The notes: a model not told the origin generated them from the letters alone. A stretch of DNA of 64,000 nt from Curtobacterium sp. MCJR17_020 (GCF_003234365.2 NZ_CP126260.1:2418001-2482000), one strand, 5' to 3'; positions 33,811 to 42,727 are shown, numbered from the stretch's first letter. Made by a program: numbers and translations.

Positions 33811-34824
33811 TCACTCGCCCTGGGGCTCGTCGGTCTCGGTGAGGTGCGGCGCGATGTTGCGCGGATCGAGCCTACCGGCGAGGACCTCGCCGACCTGGCT
33901 GACGATGGGCATGTCGACGCCGTTCGCGGCGGCGAGCTCGAGGATCGGTGCGACGGACGCCAGGCCCTCGGCGGTCTGGTTCATCTGCCGCACGACCTCG
34001 TCGAACCGGTACCCCTGCCCGAGCAGGCGCCCGGCGGTGTTGTTCCGGGACAACGGCGACTGGCAGGTCGCGATGAGGTCACCGAGGCCCGCGAGCCCCG
34101 ACAGGGTCGACGGCTGCGCGCCGAGCGACACCGCGAACTCGGTCATCTCGGCGAGGCCGCGGGTGATGATCGACGCCTTGGTGTTCTCGCCGTAGCCGAC
34201 GCCGTCGACGATGCCGATCGCCACGGCGATGAGGTTCTTCAGCACGCCGCCGAACTCGGTGCCGATGACGTCGGTGTTGATGAACGACCGGAAGTACGGG
34301 TTCGTCGCGACGGCTGCCACGGCGGTCGCGGTCTCCACGCTCGACGACGACACCACGGCGGCGGTCGGCTGCCGGCGGGCGATCTCGAGCGCCAGGTTCG
34401 GTCCGCTCGCGACGGCGATGCGGTCTTGGTCGATGCCGAGCCCCTGGAGCAGGACCTCGCTCATCCGCAGGCCGGTGCTCTTCTCGACGCCCTTCATCAG
34501 GCTGACGACGGGAACACCGGCGGGCAGGAGCTCACGGATCGCGTCGAGGTTCGAGCGCAGGGTCTGCGACGGCACCGACACGTACACCTGGGTGGCGCCG
34601 TCGAGCACCTGCTCGAGCGACGTCGACGCCGTGAGGGTGCGGGGCAGGTTGATGCCGGGCAGGTAGTCGGAGTTCCGCTTCGTCTCGGTGATCTCGCGGG
34701 CGACCTCGGGACGGCGGGCCCACACCACCGTGGAGGCACCGCCCTCGGCGAGCACCTTCGCGAACGTGGTGCCCCAGCTGCCGGCACCGATGACCGCCAC
34801 GCGGGGCTTGTCGGTCGACTGCAT
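33811..34824 (-). CDS. gpsA: Glycerol-3-phosphate dehydrogenase [NAD(P)+]
   Basis: Makes glycerol-3-phosphate for phospholipids. Rossmann start RVAVIGAGSWGTTFAKVLAEGG, then SGPNLALEIARRQPTAAVV, the catalytic Lys in GGVLKNLIAVAIGI and RNNTAGRLLGQG. The ATG at 34824 gives 337 residues, the family length. A TTG at 34911 overlapping the plsC stop has a better Shine-Dalgarno (AAGGAG) and would add 29 residues of low-complexity sequence, so the start is open. Sits between plsC and ddl in one operon. Confidence 0.92.
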   Translation of the reverse strand: MQSTDKPRVAVIGAGSWGTTFAKVLAEGGASTVVWARRPEVAREITETKRNSDYLPGINLPRTLTASTSLEQVLDGATQVYVSVPSQTLRSNLDAIRELLPAGVPVVSLMKGVEKSTGLRMSEVLLQGLGIDQDRIAVASGPNLALEIARRQPTAAVVSSSSVETATAVAAVATNPYFRSFINTDVIGTEFGGVLKNLIAVAIGIVDGVGYGENTKASIITRGLAEMTEFAVSLGAQPSTLSGLAGLGDLIATCQSPLSRNNTAGRLLGQGYRFDEVVRQMNQTAEGLASVAPILELAAANGVDMPIVSQVGEVLAGRLDPRNIAPHLTETDEPQGE

Positions 34825-34903
34825 CACCACCCGGATCGCGGCGGTGTCGAAGGCACCCGGCGCTGCGGCGACGGGGTCGGGACGATCGTCGTGCGGGCGG
34901 AGG

Positions 34904-35770
34904 TCACTCAAACCGGCCGGTCTCCTTCTGGTTGTTCGCCGCCGGGTCCCAGCGGGTCTTCGGGGCCTGCTCGCCACGGAGCTGCTCGAGCAGCGACGTG
35001 ATGCGCTGCATGAGCAGCTCGGTTGCCTCGATCAGCATCTGCTGGTCGATCGGCCGGCCACGGTAGGCGGACAGGTCGACGGGGTCGCCGACGATGACGT
35101 CCACGCGCGACCGCGGGAACAGGCGGAGCTTGTTGGAGTAGCGCGCCATGATGCCCTGCGTGCCCCAGTGGGCCATCGGGATCAACGGCACGTCGTTCTC
35201 GAGCGCGATGCGGACGGCACCGGTCTTGCCGCGCATCGGCCACAGGTCGGGGTCGCGGGTGAGCGTGCCCTCGGGGTAGACGATGATCGCCCCACCCTGC
35301 TCGATGAGCGACCGCCCGCCGCCGAGCGGGTCGCTCAACCGGGTGCGGCCGGAGCGCTCGACCGGGATCTGGCCCATGCCGGACATGAGCTTGCCGAAGA
35401 CGGGCACCTTGAACAGCGACGCCTTGGCCAGGAACCGTGGGGCCCGCCGACTGATGTAGACGGCGGTGCCCACGACCAGCGGATCGATGTTCGTGAAGTG
35501 GTTCGGGGCGAGCACGAAGGCACCGTCCGCCGGCAGGCGGTTCGGGCCGTACCAGTGGTAGTTCGACGAGAACCGGAACGTCGGGATGACGACCGACGCC
35601 ACGATGCGGAACGCGGGGTTGAGCTCCCCACGCTTCCAGCGCCGTCCACGCACCGGCAGGCCGGTCGCGACCTGCACGGCGGACGCACCACGGGCCTCCC
35701 GGCCATCGCCCTGGCGCGACGGGCCGTCACCCGGACGCGACGGACCGTCACCCGGCTGCGGAACCGACAC
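34904..35770 (-). CDS. plsC: 1-acyl-sn-glycerol-3-phosphate acyltransferase
   Basis: Adds the second acyl chain to lysophosphatidic acid. The HX4D catalytic motif is NHFTNID, and the glycerophosphate-binding block is VYPEGTLTRD. The 288-residue protein opens with a repeat of PSRPGDG/PSRQGDG (a short tandem duplication in the DNA at about 35714-35755) that is not part of the domain, so the true start could be later, for example near the WKRGELNPAFR segment. Followed by gpsA, which supplies its substrate backbone. Confidence 0.88.
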   Translation of the reverse strand: MSVPQPGDGPSRPGDGPSRQGDGREARGASAVQVATGLPVRGRRWKRGELNPAFRIVASVVIPTFRFSSNYHWYGPNRLPADGAFVLAPNHFTNIDPLVVGTAVYISRRAPRFLAKASLFKVPVFGKLMSGMGQIPVERSGRTRLSDPLGGGRSLIEQGGAIIVYPEGTLTRDPDLWPMRGKTGAVRIALENDVPLIPMAHWGTQGIMARYSNKLRLFPRSRVDVIVGDPVDLSAYRGRPIDQQMLIEATELLMQRITSLLEQLRGEQAPKTRWDPAANNQKETGRFE

Positions 35771-35775
35771 CGCGA

Positions 35776-37143
35776 CTAACCCGCGAAGTCGAAGTCGGCG
35801 CCCAGCTTCCGCAGCTTCGGGATGAAGTGCTCGTAGCCGCGGCTGATGATGCCGACGTTGGTGATGTGGGACTCGCCGTCGGCGGTCAGCGCCGCGATGA
35901 GGTGGCTGAAGCCACCGCGGAGGTCGGGGACCCGGACGTTCGCCGCGTGCAGCGTCGTCGGACCGGTGATGACCGCGGCCTGCTCGAACGGGCGACGGGC
36001 GACACGGCGGTCGTGCCCGGGCAGCCCTTCCTTGTGGACGACGATGTCGGCGCCCATCTCGTTCAGCGCGTCGGTGAAGCCGAAGCGGTTCTCGTACACG
36101 GTCTCGTGCACGATGCTCTGCCCCTCGGCCTGGGTCAGCGCCACGACGAGCGGCTGCTGCCAGTCGGTCATGAAGCCGGGGTGCACGTCGGTCTCGATGA
36201 CGACGGGCTTGAGGGTGTCGCGCTCGCGGTAGAACCGGATGCCGTCCTCTTGCACGTCGAAACCGCCGCCGACCTTGCGGAAGACGTTGAGGAACGTCAT
36301 GAGCTCCTGCTGGTTCGCCCCCTCGACGAAGATGTCGCCGTCGGTGGCGAGCGCGGCGGAGGCCCAGCTGGCTGCCTCGTTGCGGTCGTTGATCGCACGG
36401 TGCGTGTAGCCGCGCAGCGACTCGACTCCCTCGATGAAGATCACGCGGTTCGGCTCGACGGACACGATCGCGCCCATCTTCTGCAGGATCGCGATGAGGT
36501 CCATGATCTCGGGCTCGATCGCCGCGTTCCGCAGCTCCGTGACGCCGGTCGCCAGGACGGACGACAACAGGACCTGCTCGGTCGCGCCGACGCTCGGGTA
36601 CGGCAGCTCGATGGACGCGCCCTTCAGCCCGTCCGGAGCCGTCAGGTGGATGCCGTTGACCTGCTTGTCGACGACGGCACCCATGGCTCGGAGCGCGTCG
36701 AGGTGGAAGTCGATCGGACGGTCGCCGATGCGGCAGCCACCGAGGTCGGGGATGAACGCCTCGCCGAGCTTGTGCAGCAGCGGGCCGCAGAACAGGATCG
36801 GGATGCGGCTCGAGCCGGCGTGGGCGTCGATCTCGGCGAAGTGCGCCGACTCGACGTTGGCCGGGTCGAGGATGAGCTCGCCTCGTGCAGGATCGGTGAT
36901 GCGCACGCCGTGCACCTCGAGCAGCCCACGGACGACCTTGACGTCGGAGATGTCCGGGACGTCCTTGAGGATCGACGGGGTGTCACCGAGCAGCGACGCC
37001 ACCATGGCCTTGGTCGCGAGGTTCTTCGCCCCGCGGACCTCGATGCGCCCCACGAGCGGCTTGCCCCCGCGGATGACGATCTCGTCCGACTTGAGGCCCA
37101 CGCGCGCCCCTGCGGCCGCTGCGTCCTGTACGAGAGAGTTCAC
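35776..37143 (-). CDS. murA: UDP-N-acetylglucosamine 1-carboxyvinyltransferase
   Basis: First committed step of peptidoglycan synthesis. The 455-residue protein has the EPT fold; GAKNLATKAMVASLL is the N-terminal substrate loop, the active-site Cys (target of fosfomycin in the family) is in LGGCRIGDRP (about residue 137), and QQPLVVALTQAEG and ENRFGFTDALN mark the second half. The GTG start overlaps the leuD stop (TAGTG), so translation is coupled. This is the true EPT enzyme of the window, clearly different from the EPSP-like fusion at 9443-12685. Confidence 0.94.
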   Translation of the reverse strand: MNSLVQDAAAAGARVGLKSDEIVIRGGKPLVGRIEVRGAKNLATKAMVASLLGDTPSILKDVPDISDVKVVRGLLEVHGVRITDPARGELILDPANVESAHFAEIDAHAGSSRIPILFCGPLLHKLGEAFIPDLGGCRIGDRPIDFHLDALRAMGAVVDKQVNGIHLTAPDGLKGASIELPYPSVGATEQVLLSSVLATGVTELRNAAIEPEIMDLIAILQKMGAIVSVEPNRVIFIEGVESLRGYTHRAINDRNEAASWASAALATDGDIFVEGANQQELMTFLNVFRKVGGGFDVQEDGIRFYRERDTLKPVVIETDVHPGFMTDWQQPLVVALTQAEGQSIVHETVYENRFGFTDALNEMGADIVVHKEGLPGHDRRVARRPFEQAAVITGPTTLHAANVRVPDLRGGFSHLIAALTADGESHITNVGIISRGYEHFIPKLRKLGADFDFAG

Positions 37144-37739
37144 TACTTCACCGGCAATGTCTTCGGCCGCCAACTGGAGCGGCGGGATTCGAACTCCGTG
37201 ATCGAGGTCTCGTCACGGAGGGTGAGCCCGATGTCGTCGAGCCCTTCCATCAACCGCCAACGAGTGTAAGCGTCGATCTCGAAGGGGACGTCCACATCCC
37301 CGAGCGACACGCGCTGCGCCACCAGGTCCACGGTCGCCGACACCCCCGGGTTGCGCTCGATCTCGGCCCAGAGCCGCTCGACTTCCGATTCGGTCACGAT
37401 CGCGGTGACCAGGCCCTGCTTGCCCGCGTTGCCCTTGAAGATGTCGGCGAAGCGAGGCGAGATGACGACCGCGAAGCCGAAGTCACGCAGTGCCCAGACC
37501 GCGTGCTCGCGGGACGAGCCGGTGCCGAAGTCCGGGCCTGCCACCAGGACCTTCGCGCCCTGGTACTCGGGCTGGTTCAGCACGAAGTCGGGGTCCTGGC
37601 GCCAGCCGGAGAACAGGGCGTCCTCGAAGCCGGTCTTCGTGACGCGCTTGAGGTAGACCGCGGGGATGATCTGGTCGGTGTCGACGTTCGACCGCTTGAG
37701 CGGGGCGGCGATGCCGGTGACGGTGGTGATCTTGTCCAT
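37143..37739 (-). CDS. leuD: 3-isopropylmalate dehydratase small subunit
   Basis: Small (swivel) subunit of the leucine-pathway isomerase, partner of LeuC. It is 198 residues with RSNVDTDQIIPAVYLK, the substrate loop GPDFGTGSSREHAVWAL and SPRFADIFKGNAGKQGL. The ATG overlaps the leuC stop by one base (TGATG). Confidence 0.96.
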   Translation of the reverse strand: MDKITTVTGIAAPLKRSNVDTDQIIPAVYLKRVTKTGFEDALFSGWRQDPDFVLNQPEYQGAKVLVAGPDFGTGSSREHAVWALRDFGFAVVISPRFADIFKGNAGKQGLVTAIVTESEVERLWAEIERNPGVSATVDLVAQRVSLGDVDVPFEIDAYTRWRLMEGLDDIGLTLRDETSITEFESRRSSWRPKTLPVK

Positions 37740-39199
37740 CAGAAGGTCCCCTCGGTGGTGTTCGCTGTGTCGGTCACGTTCGCCAGTGCGTCGTCTGTCG
37801 CCAGGTCCCACGGGCTGGACAGCGTGCCGCGGATCGCGGTGGCGGCGGCGACGAGCGGCGACACCAGGTGGGTGCGCCCACCCTTGCCCTGGCGCCCCTC
37901 GAAGTTGCGGTTCGAGGTACTCGCGCAGCGCTCCCCCGGGGCGAGCTGGTCGGGGTTCATGCCGAGGCACATCGAGCACCCGGCGAACCGCCACTCGGCG
38001 CCGAACTCCTTGATCACGACGTCGAGCCCCTCGGCCTCGGCCTCGAGCCGGACCCGAGCGGACCCCGGCACGACCATGACCCGGACGCCGTCGGCCTTCT
38101 TGCGGCCCTGGATGATCGACGCGAAGGCCCGCAGGTCCTCGATCCGGGAGTTCGTGCACGAGCCCATGAACACCGCGTCGACGGCGATGTCCTTCATCGG
38201 GGTGCCGGCGGCGATGTCCATGTAGTCGAGGGCCCGCTGCGCAGCGGCCTGGTCGTTCGGGTCTTCGAAGTCGAGAGGCGAAGGCACGTTCTCCGACAGC
38301 GAGACGCCCTGGCCGGGGTTCGTGCCCCAGGTGACGAACGGCTCGAGGTCGTCGGCGTCGATGAAGACCTCGGCGTCGAACACGGCGTCGTCGTCGGTCG
38401 CCAGGGTGTCCCAGTACGCGACGGCGTCGTCCCAGTCGGAACCGGTCGGGGCGTGGTCGCGGCCCTGGACGTAGTCGTAGGTGATCTGGTCGGGGGCGAC
38501 CATGCCGGCGCGGGCTCCGGCCTCGATCGACATGTTGCAGATCGTCATCCGGCCCTCCATCGAGAGCGCGCGGATCGCGGAGCCGCGGTACTCGAGCACG
38601 TAGCCCTGTCCGCCGCCGGTGCCGATCTTCGCGATGACGGCCAGGATGATGTCCTTCGCGGTCACACCCGGACGCAGCGTGCCCTCGACCGTGATCGCCA
38701 TCGTCTTGAAGGGCTTCAGCGGCAGGGTCTGCGTCGCCAGGACGTGCTCGACCTCGGAGGTGCCGATGCCGAACGCCATCGCACCGAACGCCCCGTGGGT
38801 GCTGGTGTGCGAGTCGCCGCAGACGACGGTGATGCCGGGCATCGTCAGGCCGAGTTGCGGGCCGACCACGTGCACGATCCCCTGCTCCTTGTCGCCGAGC
38901 GAGTGCAGGCGGACCCCGAACTCCTCGCAGTTGCGGCGCAGGGTCTCGATCTGGATCCGGCTCGTCGGGTCCGCGATGGGGCGGTCGATGGCGAGCGTCG
39001 GGGTGTTGTGGTCCTCGGTCGCGATCGTCAGGTCCAGCCGGCGCACCGGACGGCCGGCCTGGCGGAGGCCGTCGAACGCCTGCGGGCTCGTGACCTCGTG
39101 CACGAGGTGGAGGTCGATGTAGAGGAGGTCCGGGTTGCCGTCCTCACCCTTGACCACGACGTGGTCGTCCCACACCTTCTCGGCGAGCGTCCTACCCAT
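37739..39199 (-). CDS. leuC: 3-isopropylmalate dehydratase large subunit
   Basis: Aconitase-family enzyme with a 4Fe-4S cluster. The cluster cysteines are in VFMGSCTNSRIEDLR and FAGCSMCLGMNPDQL; CGDSHTSTHGAFGA is also clear. It is 486 residues. The ATG of MGRTLAEKVWDDH has GAGGGAG upstream. leuC-leuD-murA-plsC-gpsA-ddl appear to form one long minus-strand unit joining leucine synthesis to envelope genes. Confidence 0.96.
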   Translation of the reverse strand: MGRTLAEKVWDDHVVVKGEDGNPDLLYIDLHLVHEVTSPQAFDGLRQAGRPVRRLDLTIATEDHNTPTLAIDRPIADPTSRIQIETLRRNCEEFGVRLHSLGDKEQGIVHVVGPQLGLTMPGITVVCGDSHTSTHGAFGAMAFGIGTSEVEHVLATQTLPLKPFKTMAITVEGTLRPGVTAKDIILAVIAKIGTGGGQGYVLEYRGSAIRALSMEGRMTICNMSIEAGARAGMVAPDQITYDYVQGRDHAPTGSDWDDAVAYWDTLATDDDAVFDAEVFIDADDLEPFVTWGTNPGQGVSLSENVPSPLDFEDPNDQAAAQRALDYMDIAAGTPMKDIAVDAVFMGSCTNSRIEDLRAFASIIQGRKKADGVRVMVVPGSARVRLEAEAEGLDVVIKEFGAEWRFAGCSMCLGMNPDQLAPGERCASTSNRNFEGRQGKGGRTHLVSPLVAAATAIRGTLSSPWDLATDDALANVTDTANTTEGTF

Positions 39200-39288
39200 G
39201 AGCTCGACTCCCTCGTTCTCGTCGTCCGGCGCCGCTGGTGCGGCGCTGCGGTCACCGCTGACGCGGCGCGATCCGCCGACTCTACCAG

Positions 39289-39302
39289 GTTGGTATACCA
39301 AC
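39289..39302. promoter_or_regulatory. Palindromic operator candidate upstream of leuC
   Basis: GTTGGTATACCAAC is a perfect 14-base palindrome about 90 bases upstream of the leuC start. It also contains TGGTATACC, which resembles an extended -10 element, so a promoter-operator overlap is possible. The regulator is unknown. No leader peptide with Leu codons or T-box is seen in 39200-39392. Confidence 0.4.
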
Positions 39303-39392
39303 GCGGGCCACGGCCGCCACGTGGTGCGACGGTCGACCGGGAGGCCCGTGGCGACTCCGCGACACCCGTCGCGGTGGGAAGATGGTCGGGAC

Positions 39393-40460
39393 ATGACGAC
39401 ACCTGCGCACTCGACCCGGACGATCAACCTCGAGGGCGCGGCACGCGCAGCGATCGCGGGCGGTGCACCACTGGCGCTGCTCATCGCCCTCGGGATGCCG
39501 GGCTACGCCGCGTTCGCGATGTTCGCCGGCTTCACCGCGATCTTCGGGGCCACCGAGCCGTACCGGCAGCGCGCCGTCACCACCGGCGTCGCGGGTGCGC
39601 TGCAGACCCTGTGCATGTTCGCGGGCATCGGTGCCGCCCTGCTCGGCTCCCCGCTCTGGTTGCAGGCGACCGGGCTCGTCGTGGTGCTCGTCATCGCGGT
39701 CTGCACCCTGTCGAGCCTGCGGACGATCCCCGCGCAGCCGATCTTCCCCGTGTTCGCGTTCGTGGTCTCCGCCCTCGTGCCGCTGCAGCCCGCGGACGTC
39801 CCGCTCGTCGCGACGATCATCGTCTGCTCGGTCGTGTGGGCGTGGCTCGTCGCGATGTCCGGGTTCGTCATCCGGCACGTGTGGCACCCGCACGCCCCGC
39901 ACCGGTTCCGGCCACTGGCACCGCTCAAGGAGCGCGGCTTCGGCATCCTCCACACGGCCGCGCTGTGGGAGACCGTGGCGCTCAACGTCGTGGGGTCGCT
40001 CGTCGCCGGTGCGGTGGCGTCGACCATCCCCTGGCTCGGGCACCCGTACTGGGCCGTCATCGCGGTGGTGTCGACCCTGCCCGCACTCCGCCAGCGGCAC
40101 ACCGTGATCCGGGCGTTCCAGCGGTTCATCGGCACGATCGGTGGCACCGTGATCGCCGTCGGGATCCTGCTGCTCGAGCCTTCGGCGTGGTGGATCGTCG
40201 TCATCGCCGTCGTGGGGCAGTTCTTCGCGGAGATCTTCGTCGCCCGGAACTACGCCGTCTGTCTGCTGTTCCTGACCCCGCTCGCCCTCGCCGTGTCGTG
40301 GCTGAGCCTGCCCGAGGCTCCAGAACTGCTCGCACTCGACCGGGTGGCGCAGACCACCCTCGGTGCGCTCGTCAGCGTCGGGCTGTTGTTCGTGGGGCGT
40401 GCGATCGAGCGGCGCCGCGGCCGTGCCCTCGGCGCCACGAGCGCGATCCGTACCGTCTGA
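39393..40460 (+). CDS. FUSC family inner-membrane protein
   Basis: A 355-residue protein with two blocks of hydrophobic helices (about residues 20-165 and 200-330) separated by a charged loop rich in His/Pro/Arg, the layout of the FUSC family (fusaric acid resistance/aromatic acid efflux-like). HPYWAVIAVVSTLPA and the basic end RAIERRRGRALG are typical. Substrate unknown. It converges on the histidine-phosphatase gene. Confidence 0.8.
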   Translation: MTTPAHSTRTINLEGAARAAIAGGAPLALLIALGMPGYAAFAMFAGFTAIFGATEPYRQRAVTTGVAGALQTLCMFAGIGAALLGSPLWLQATGLVVVLVIAVCTLSSLRTIPAQPIFPVFAFVVSALVPLQPADVPLVATIIVCSVVWAWLVAMSGFVIRHVWHPHAPHRFRPLAPLKERGFGILHTAALWETVALNVVGSLVAGAVASTIPWLGHPYWAVIAVVSTLPALRQRHTVIRAFQRFIGTIGGTVIAVGILLLEPSAWWIVVIAVVGQFFAEIFVARNYAVCLLFLTPLALAVSWLSLPEAPELLALDRVAQTTLGALVSVGLLFVGRAIERRRGRALGATSAIRTV

Positions 40461-40478
40461 GTACCTGGAGACCCGTGC

Positions 40479-40556
40479 CGTACCTGGTCGTTCCGGGCAT
40501 ACCTGACCATTCCTTCTGACCAGGTACGCCCGATTCCACCGACCATCGCGCGCGTT
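40479..40556. repeat. Family C palindrome (copy C2)
   Basis: Arms CGTACCTGGTC (40479-40489) and GACCAGGTACG (40518-40528) are followed by GCCCGATTCCACCGACCATCG, cut here at CGACCATCGCG, the same trailing module as copy C1. It lies in the convergent gap between the FUSC and phosphatase genes. Confidence 0.65.
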
Positions 40557-40575
40557 CGGGGGGAGAACGGACGCG

Positions 40576-41181
40576 TCAGTCGCGGGGCTGGATGTTCCAG
40601 GCGTCGATGACCGGGCGGCCGTGCTCGTAGCCGAGGACGCTGACCGATGCGGTGCCGAGCTTCAGCACGGCACCGTCCTGCGGCGCGAGCCGGATCCACG
40701 CGGCGCCGAGGGCACGCAGCACGTGGCCGTGGGCGATGAACACGACGTCCTGCCCCTCGGCGAGCACCGGACGAGCGCGGTTCAGGATGCGCTCGACGCG
40801 GACCCGGACCTCGGCGGCGTTCTCACCGGGGGTGTCACCGGCGGGCACTCCGTCGGTCCAGAGGTCCCACGGCCCGTGGCGCAGCACCTTGATCTGCGGG
40901 GTGGTGAGACCCTCGTACGCGCCGTAGTCCCACTCGTACAGGTCCTCGTCGAGCTCGGGGTCGACGCCGATCAGGTGCGCGGTGTCGCGCGCACGCTGCA
41001 GCGGACTCGACAGGGCCAGCGCGAACGAGCGGTCGGCCAGGTACCGGCCGGCGCGCTTCGCCTGCTCGACACCGTTGTCCGTCAGCGGGATGTCGGTGCG
41101 GCCGGTGTGCTGCCCGCTCTTCGACCACTCCGTCTCTCCGTGACGGACGAGGACGAGTTCGCCGGGGCGTTCCGAGGTCAT
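40576..41181 (-). CDS. Histidine phosphatase family protein (phosphoglycerate mutase-like)
   Basis: A 201-residue enzyme of the histidine phosphatase superfamily. The phospho-acceptor motif is LVRHGETEWSKSGQHTGRTD in consecutive family parts, and the second catalytic His is in FIAHGHVLR. SSPLQRARDTA is also typical. Likely a broad phosphatase; true glycolytic mutase is less likely at this length. Its start overlaps the stop of crcB copy 1. Confidence 0.88.
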   Translation of the reverse strand: MTSERPGELVLVRHGETEWSKSGQHTGRTDIPLTDNGVEQAKRAGRYLADRSFALALSSPLQRARDTAHLIGVDPELDEDLYEWDYGAYEGLTTPQIKVLRHGPWDLWTDGVPAGDTPGENAAEVRVRVERILNRARPVLAEGQDVVFIAHGHVLRALGAAWIRLAPQDGAVLKLGTASVSVLGYEHGRPVIDAWNIQPRD

Positions 41182-41567
41182 GAGTTCCTTCCGATCCAGA
41201 GGCCGAGCGCAGCTGCGCCGACCGAGACGACGAGCATCCCGAGGCCGTGCAGGACGGCGAGCCGGGGCTTGCCGGATCGGAGGAGCTGGACGGTCTCGAC
41301 GCTCGCCGTCGAGAACGTCGTGTACCCACCCATCATGCCCGTCCCGAGCACCGCGACCGCCGGGAGCGGGATCGTCCCGGCCTGCCCGAGGCCGGTGAGC
41401 AGGCCGAGGACGAGCGATCCGGACACGTTGATGAGCACGGTCCCGAGCGGGAAGCCGGCAGTCCGCGAACGGGACGTCCGCGTCTTGACGAGTCCGTCGA
41501 GCAGGAACCGGAGCGCTGCTCCGACTCCCCCGCCGACGGCGACGAGCAGCAGGTCGAGCGGGTTCAC
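41178..41567 (-). CDS. crcB: Fluoride channel CrcB (copy 1)
   Basis: A 129-residue, four-span fluoride exporter (Fluc). GGVGAALRFLLD, FPLGTVLINVSGSLVLGLL and GGYTTFSTASVE, the polar-track and sodium-site motifs, are visible. The GTG start overlaps the stop of the second crcB gene. Paired crcB genes usually encode the two halves of a heterodimer with opposite topology. Confidence 0.93.
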   Translation of the reverse strand: MNPLDLLLVAVGGGVGAALRFLLDGLVKTRTSRSRTAGFPLGTVLINVSGSLVLGLLTGLGQAGTIPLPAVAVLGTGMMGGYTTFSTASVETVQLLRSGKPRLAVLHGLGMLVVSVGAAALGLWIGRNS

Positions 41568-42007
41568 GACGCGCCTCCGTCCAGGCCGGTCGACGGTGGT
41601 CGGAGCCGCCCGGCAATCCAGATCCCGAGGGCGACGGCGCCGAGCCCGAGGACGACGGACAGCAGTGCGTACCCGCTGCCCGCACCCCACCGGCCGACGT
41701 CGATCAGCTGCGCGGTGTCGTCGGCGAGCGTGCTGTACGTCGTGAAGCCGCCGAGCACGCCGGTGCCGACGAACAGCCGGAGCGTGCGGCGCCCCTCGAC
41801 GTCGGGCCCACGCATCGCGAGCGCCTCGAGCAGGAGCCCGAGACAGAAGGCGCCGACGACGTTGATCGCGAGGATCACCCAGCTGATGCCGTCGTGGCCG
41901 GGGAACGCCTCGGCGAGCAGTGCGCGGATCGCGGTCCCGATCGCCCCGCCGAGCGCGACGAGGGCGAGGAAGCGCCAGCGGAGGTGCGGCGGTCGCGCAT
42001 CGGTCAT
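41564..42007 (-). CDS. crcB: Fluoride channel CrcB (copy 2)
   Basis: A 147-residue partner with GGAIGTAIRALLAE, WVILAINVVGAFCLG and GGFTTYSTLADD. It has a longer basic N-terminus than copy 1. AGGAGT lies just upstream of the ATG. I looked for a fluoride riboswitch in 42008-42143 and did not find a convincing one; a hairpin with a TTCG loop lies at about 42067-42098. Confidence 0.92.
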   Translation of the reverse strand: MTDARPPHLRWRFLALVALGGAIGTAIRALLAEAFPGHDGISWVILAINVVGAFCLGLLLEALAMRGPDVEGRRTLRLFVGTGVLGGFTTYSTLADDTAQLIDVGRWGAGSGYALLSVVLGLGAVALGIWIAGRLRPPSTGLDGGAS

Positions 42008-42143
42008 CGGTACTCCTATCGCCGAGCACGCCGGATCGTCTCCGCGCGTGCGGTGTTCTCGGGATAGGGACCGTTGGCGCTTCGTGCGCGGTTGGGTCCG
42101 GCAGGCCCCACTGCCGGGTCTGACGACCCGTCCAGCGTACTGC

Positions 42144-42551
42144 TCAGTCGGCGACGGCGGCGATCGCCTCGACCTCGACGAGCTGGTCGTCGTAGCCGAG
42201 GACGGTCACGCCGAGCAGTGTGCTCGGCACGTCGTGGTCTCCCATGGCGGCGCGGACGACGTCCCAGGCGGCGACGAGGTCCTGCTGCTCGGTCGTCGCG
42301 ACGAGCACCCGCGTCTGGACGAGGTCGTCGACCCCCGCGCCGGCGGCTGCGAGCGCCGTCCGCAGGTTCGCGATGCACTGCGCGGCCTGCCCGGCCACGT
42401 CACCGACGGCGACCGTCGCACCGTGCTCGTCGAGCGGACACGCGCCCGCGAGGAACACGAGCCGTGTCCCGGCCGCCACGGTGGACGCGTAGGCGTACTC
42501 CGCGACGTCGCTGAGCGCTGCGGACCGGATGAGCTGGACGGCACTGGACAC
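42144..42551 (-). CDS. RidA/YjgF family protein
   Basis: A 135-residue member of the RidA family; archetypal members hydrolyse reactive enamine/imine intermediates. The family pattern is seen in LVFLAGACPLDEHG, QAAQCIANLRTALAAAGAGVDDLVQTRVLV and LLGVTVLGYDDQLVEVEAIA. The catalytic Arg of archetypal RidA is not obvious at the usual place, so it may belong to a subgroup with another role. The GTG start has CAGG upstream. Confidence 0.8.
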   Translation of the reverse strand: MSSAVQLIRSAALSDVAEYAYASTVAAGTRLVFLAGACPLDEHGATVAVGDVAGQAAQCIANLRTALAAAGAGVDDLVQTRVLVATTEQQDLVAAWDVVRAAMGDHDVPSTLLGVTVLGYDDQLVEVEAIAAVAD

Positions 42552-42574
42552 GGGATCAGCCTGGCACACGACGA

Positions 42575-42612
42575 CGAAACCCCCGGCGAGCCGGAGCTCG
42601 TCGGGGGTTTCG
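42575..42612 (-). terminator. Terminator of the tRNA-Glu unit
   Basis: Arms CGAAACCCCCGGCGAG and CTCGTCGGGGGTTTCG pair with one mismatch around a short loop. On the minus strand the stem ends in GGGGGTTTCG, so it resembles an intrinsic terminator right after the tRNA genes and before the RidA gene. Confidence 0.7.
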
Positions 42613-42618
42613 TGGTAC

Positions 42619-42694
42619 TGGTGACCCCAGCGGGATTCGAACCCGCGTTACCGCCGTGAGAGGGCAGCGTACTAGGCCGCTATACGATGGGGCC
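42619..42694 (-). tRNA. tRNA-Glu (anticodon CTC), second in the unit
   Basis: Full cloverleaf on the minus strand with encoded CCA (42619-42621). The acceptor arm GGCCCCA pairs with TGGGGTC, the anticodon loop is CTCTCAC giving CTC, and the T arm GCGGGTTCGAATCCCGC is standard. Identical to the copy at 42728-42803, with 33 bases between them. Confidence 0.95.
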
Positions 42695-42727
42695 GCGGCT
42701 GTTGTCGGACTCGGAGCATGTCACCTG

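Noticed and set aside
35776..37143. murA as a second member of the shikimate-related cassette
   Set aside because: It has the MurA active-site Cys and lies with leuCD and lipid genes, so it is the cell-wall enzyme.
39200..39392. Leucine attenuator or leader peptide before leuC
   Set aside because: No short frame with Leu codons and no alternative terminator pair is visible.
42008..42143. Possible fluoride riboswitch upstream of the crcB pair
   Set aside because: GGCGATAGGAGT near the start resembles part of the motif, but the paired stems and the CTGATGACTCC end are missing; AGGAGT is better read as the ribosome site.
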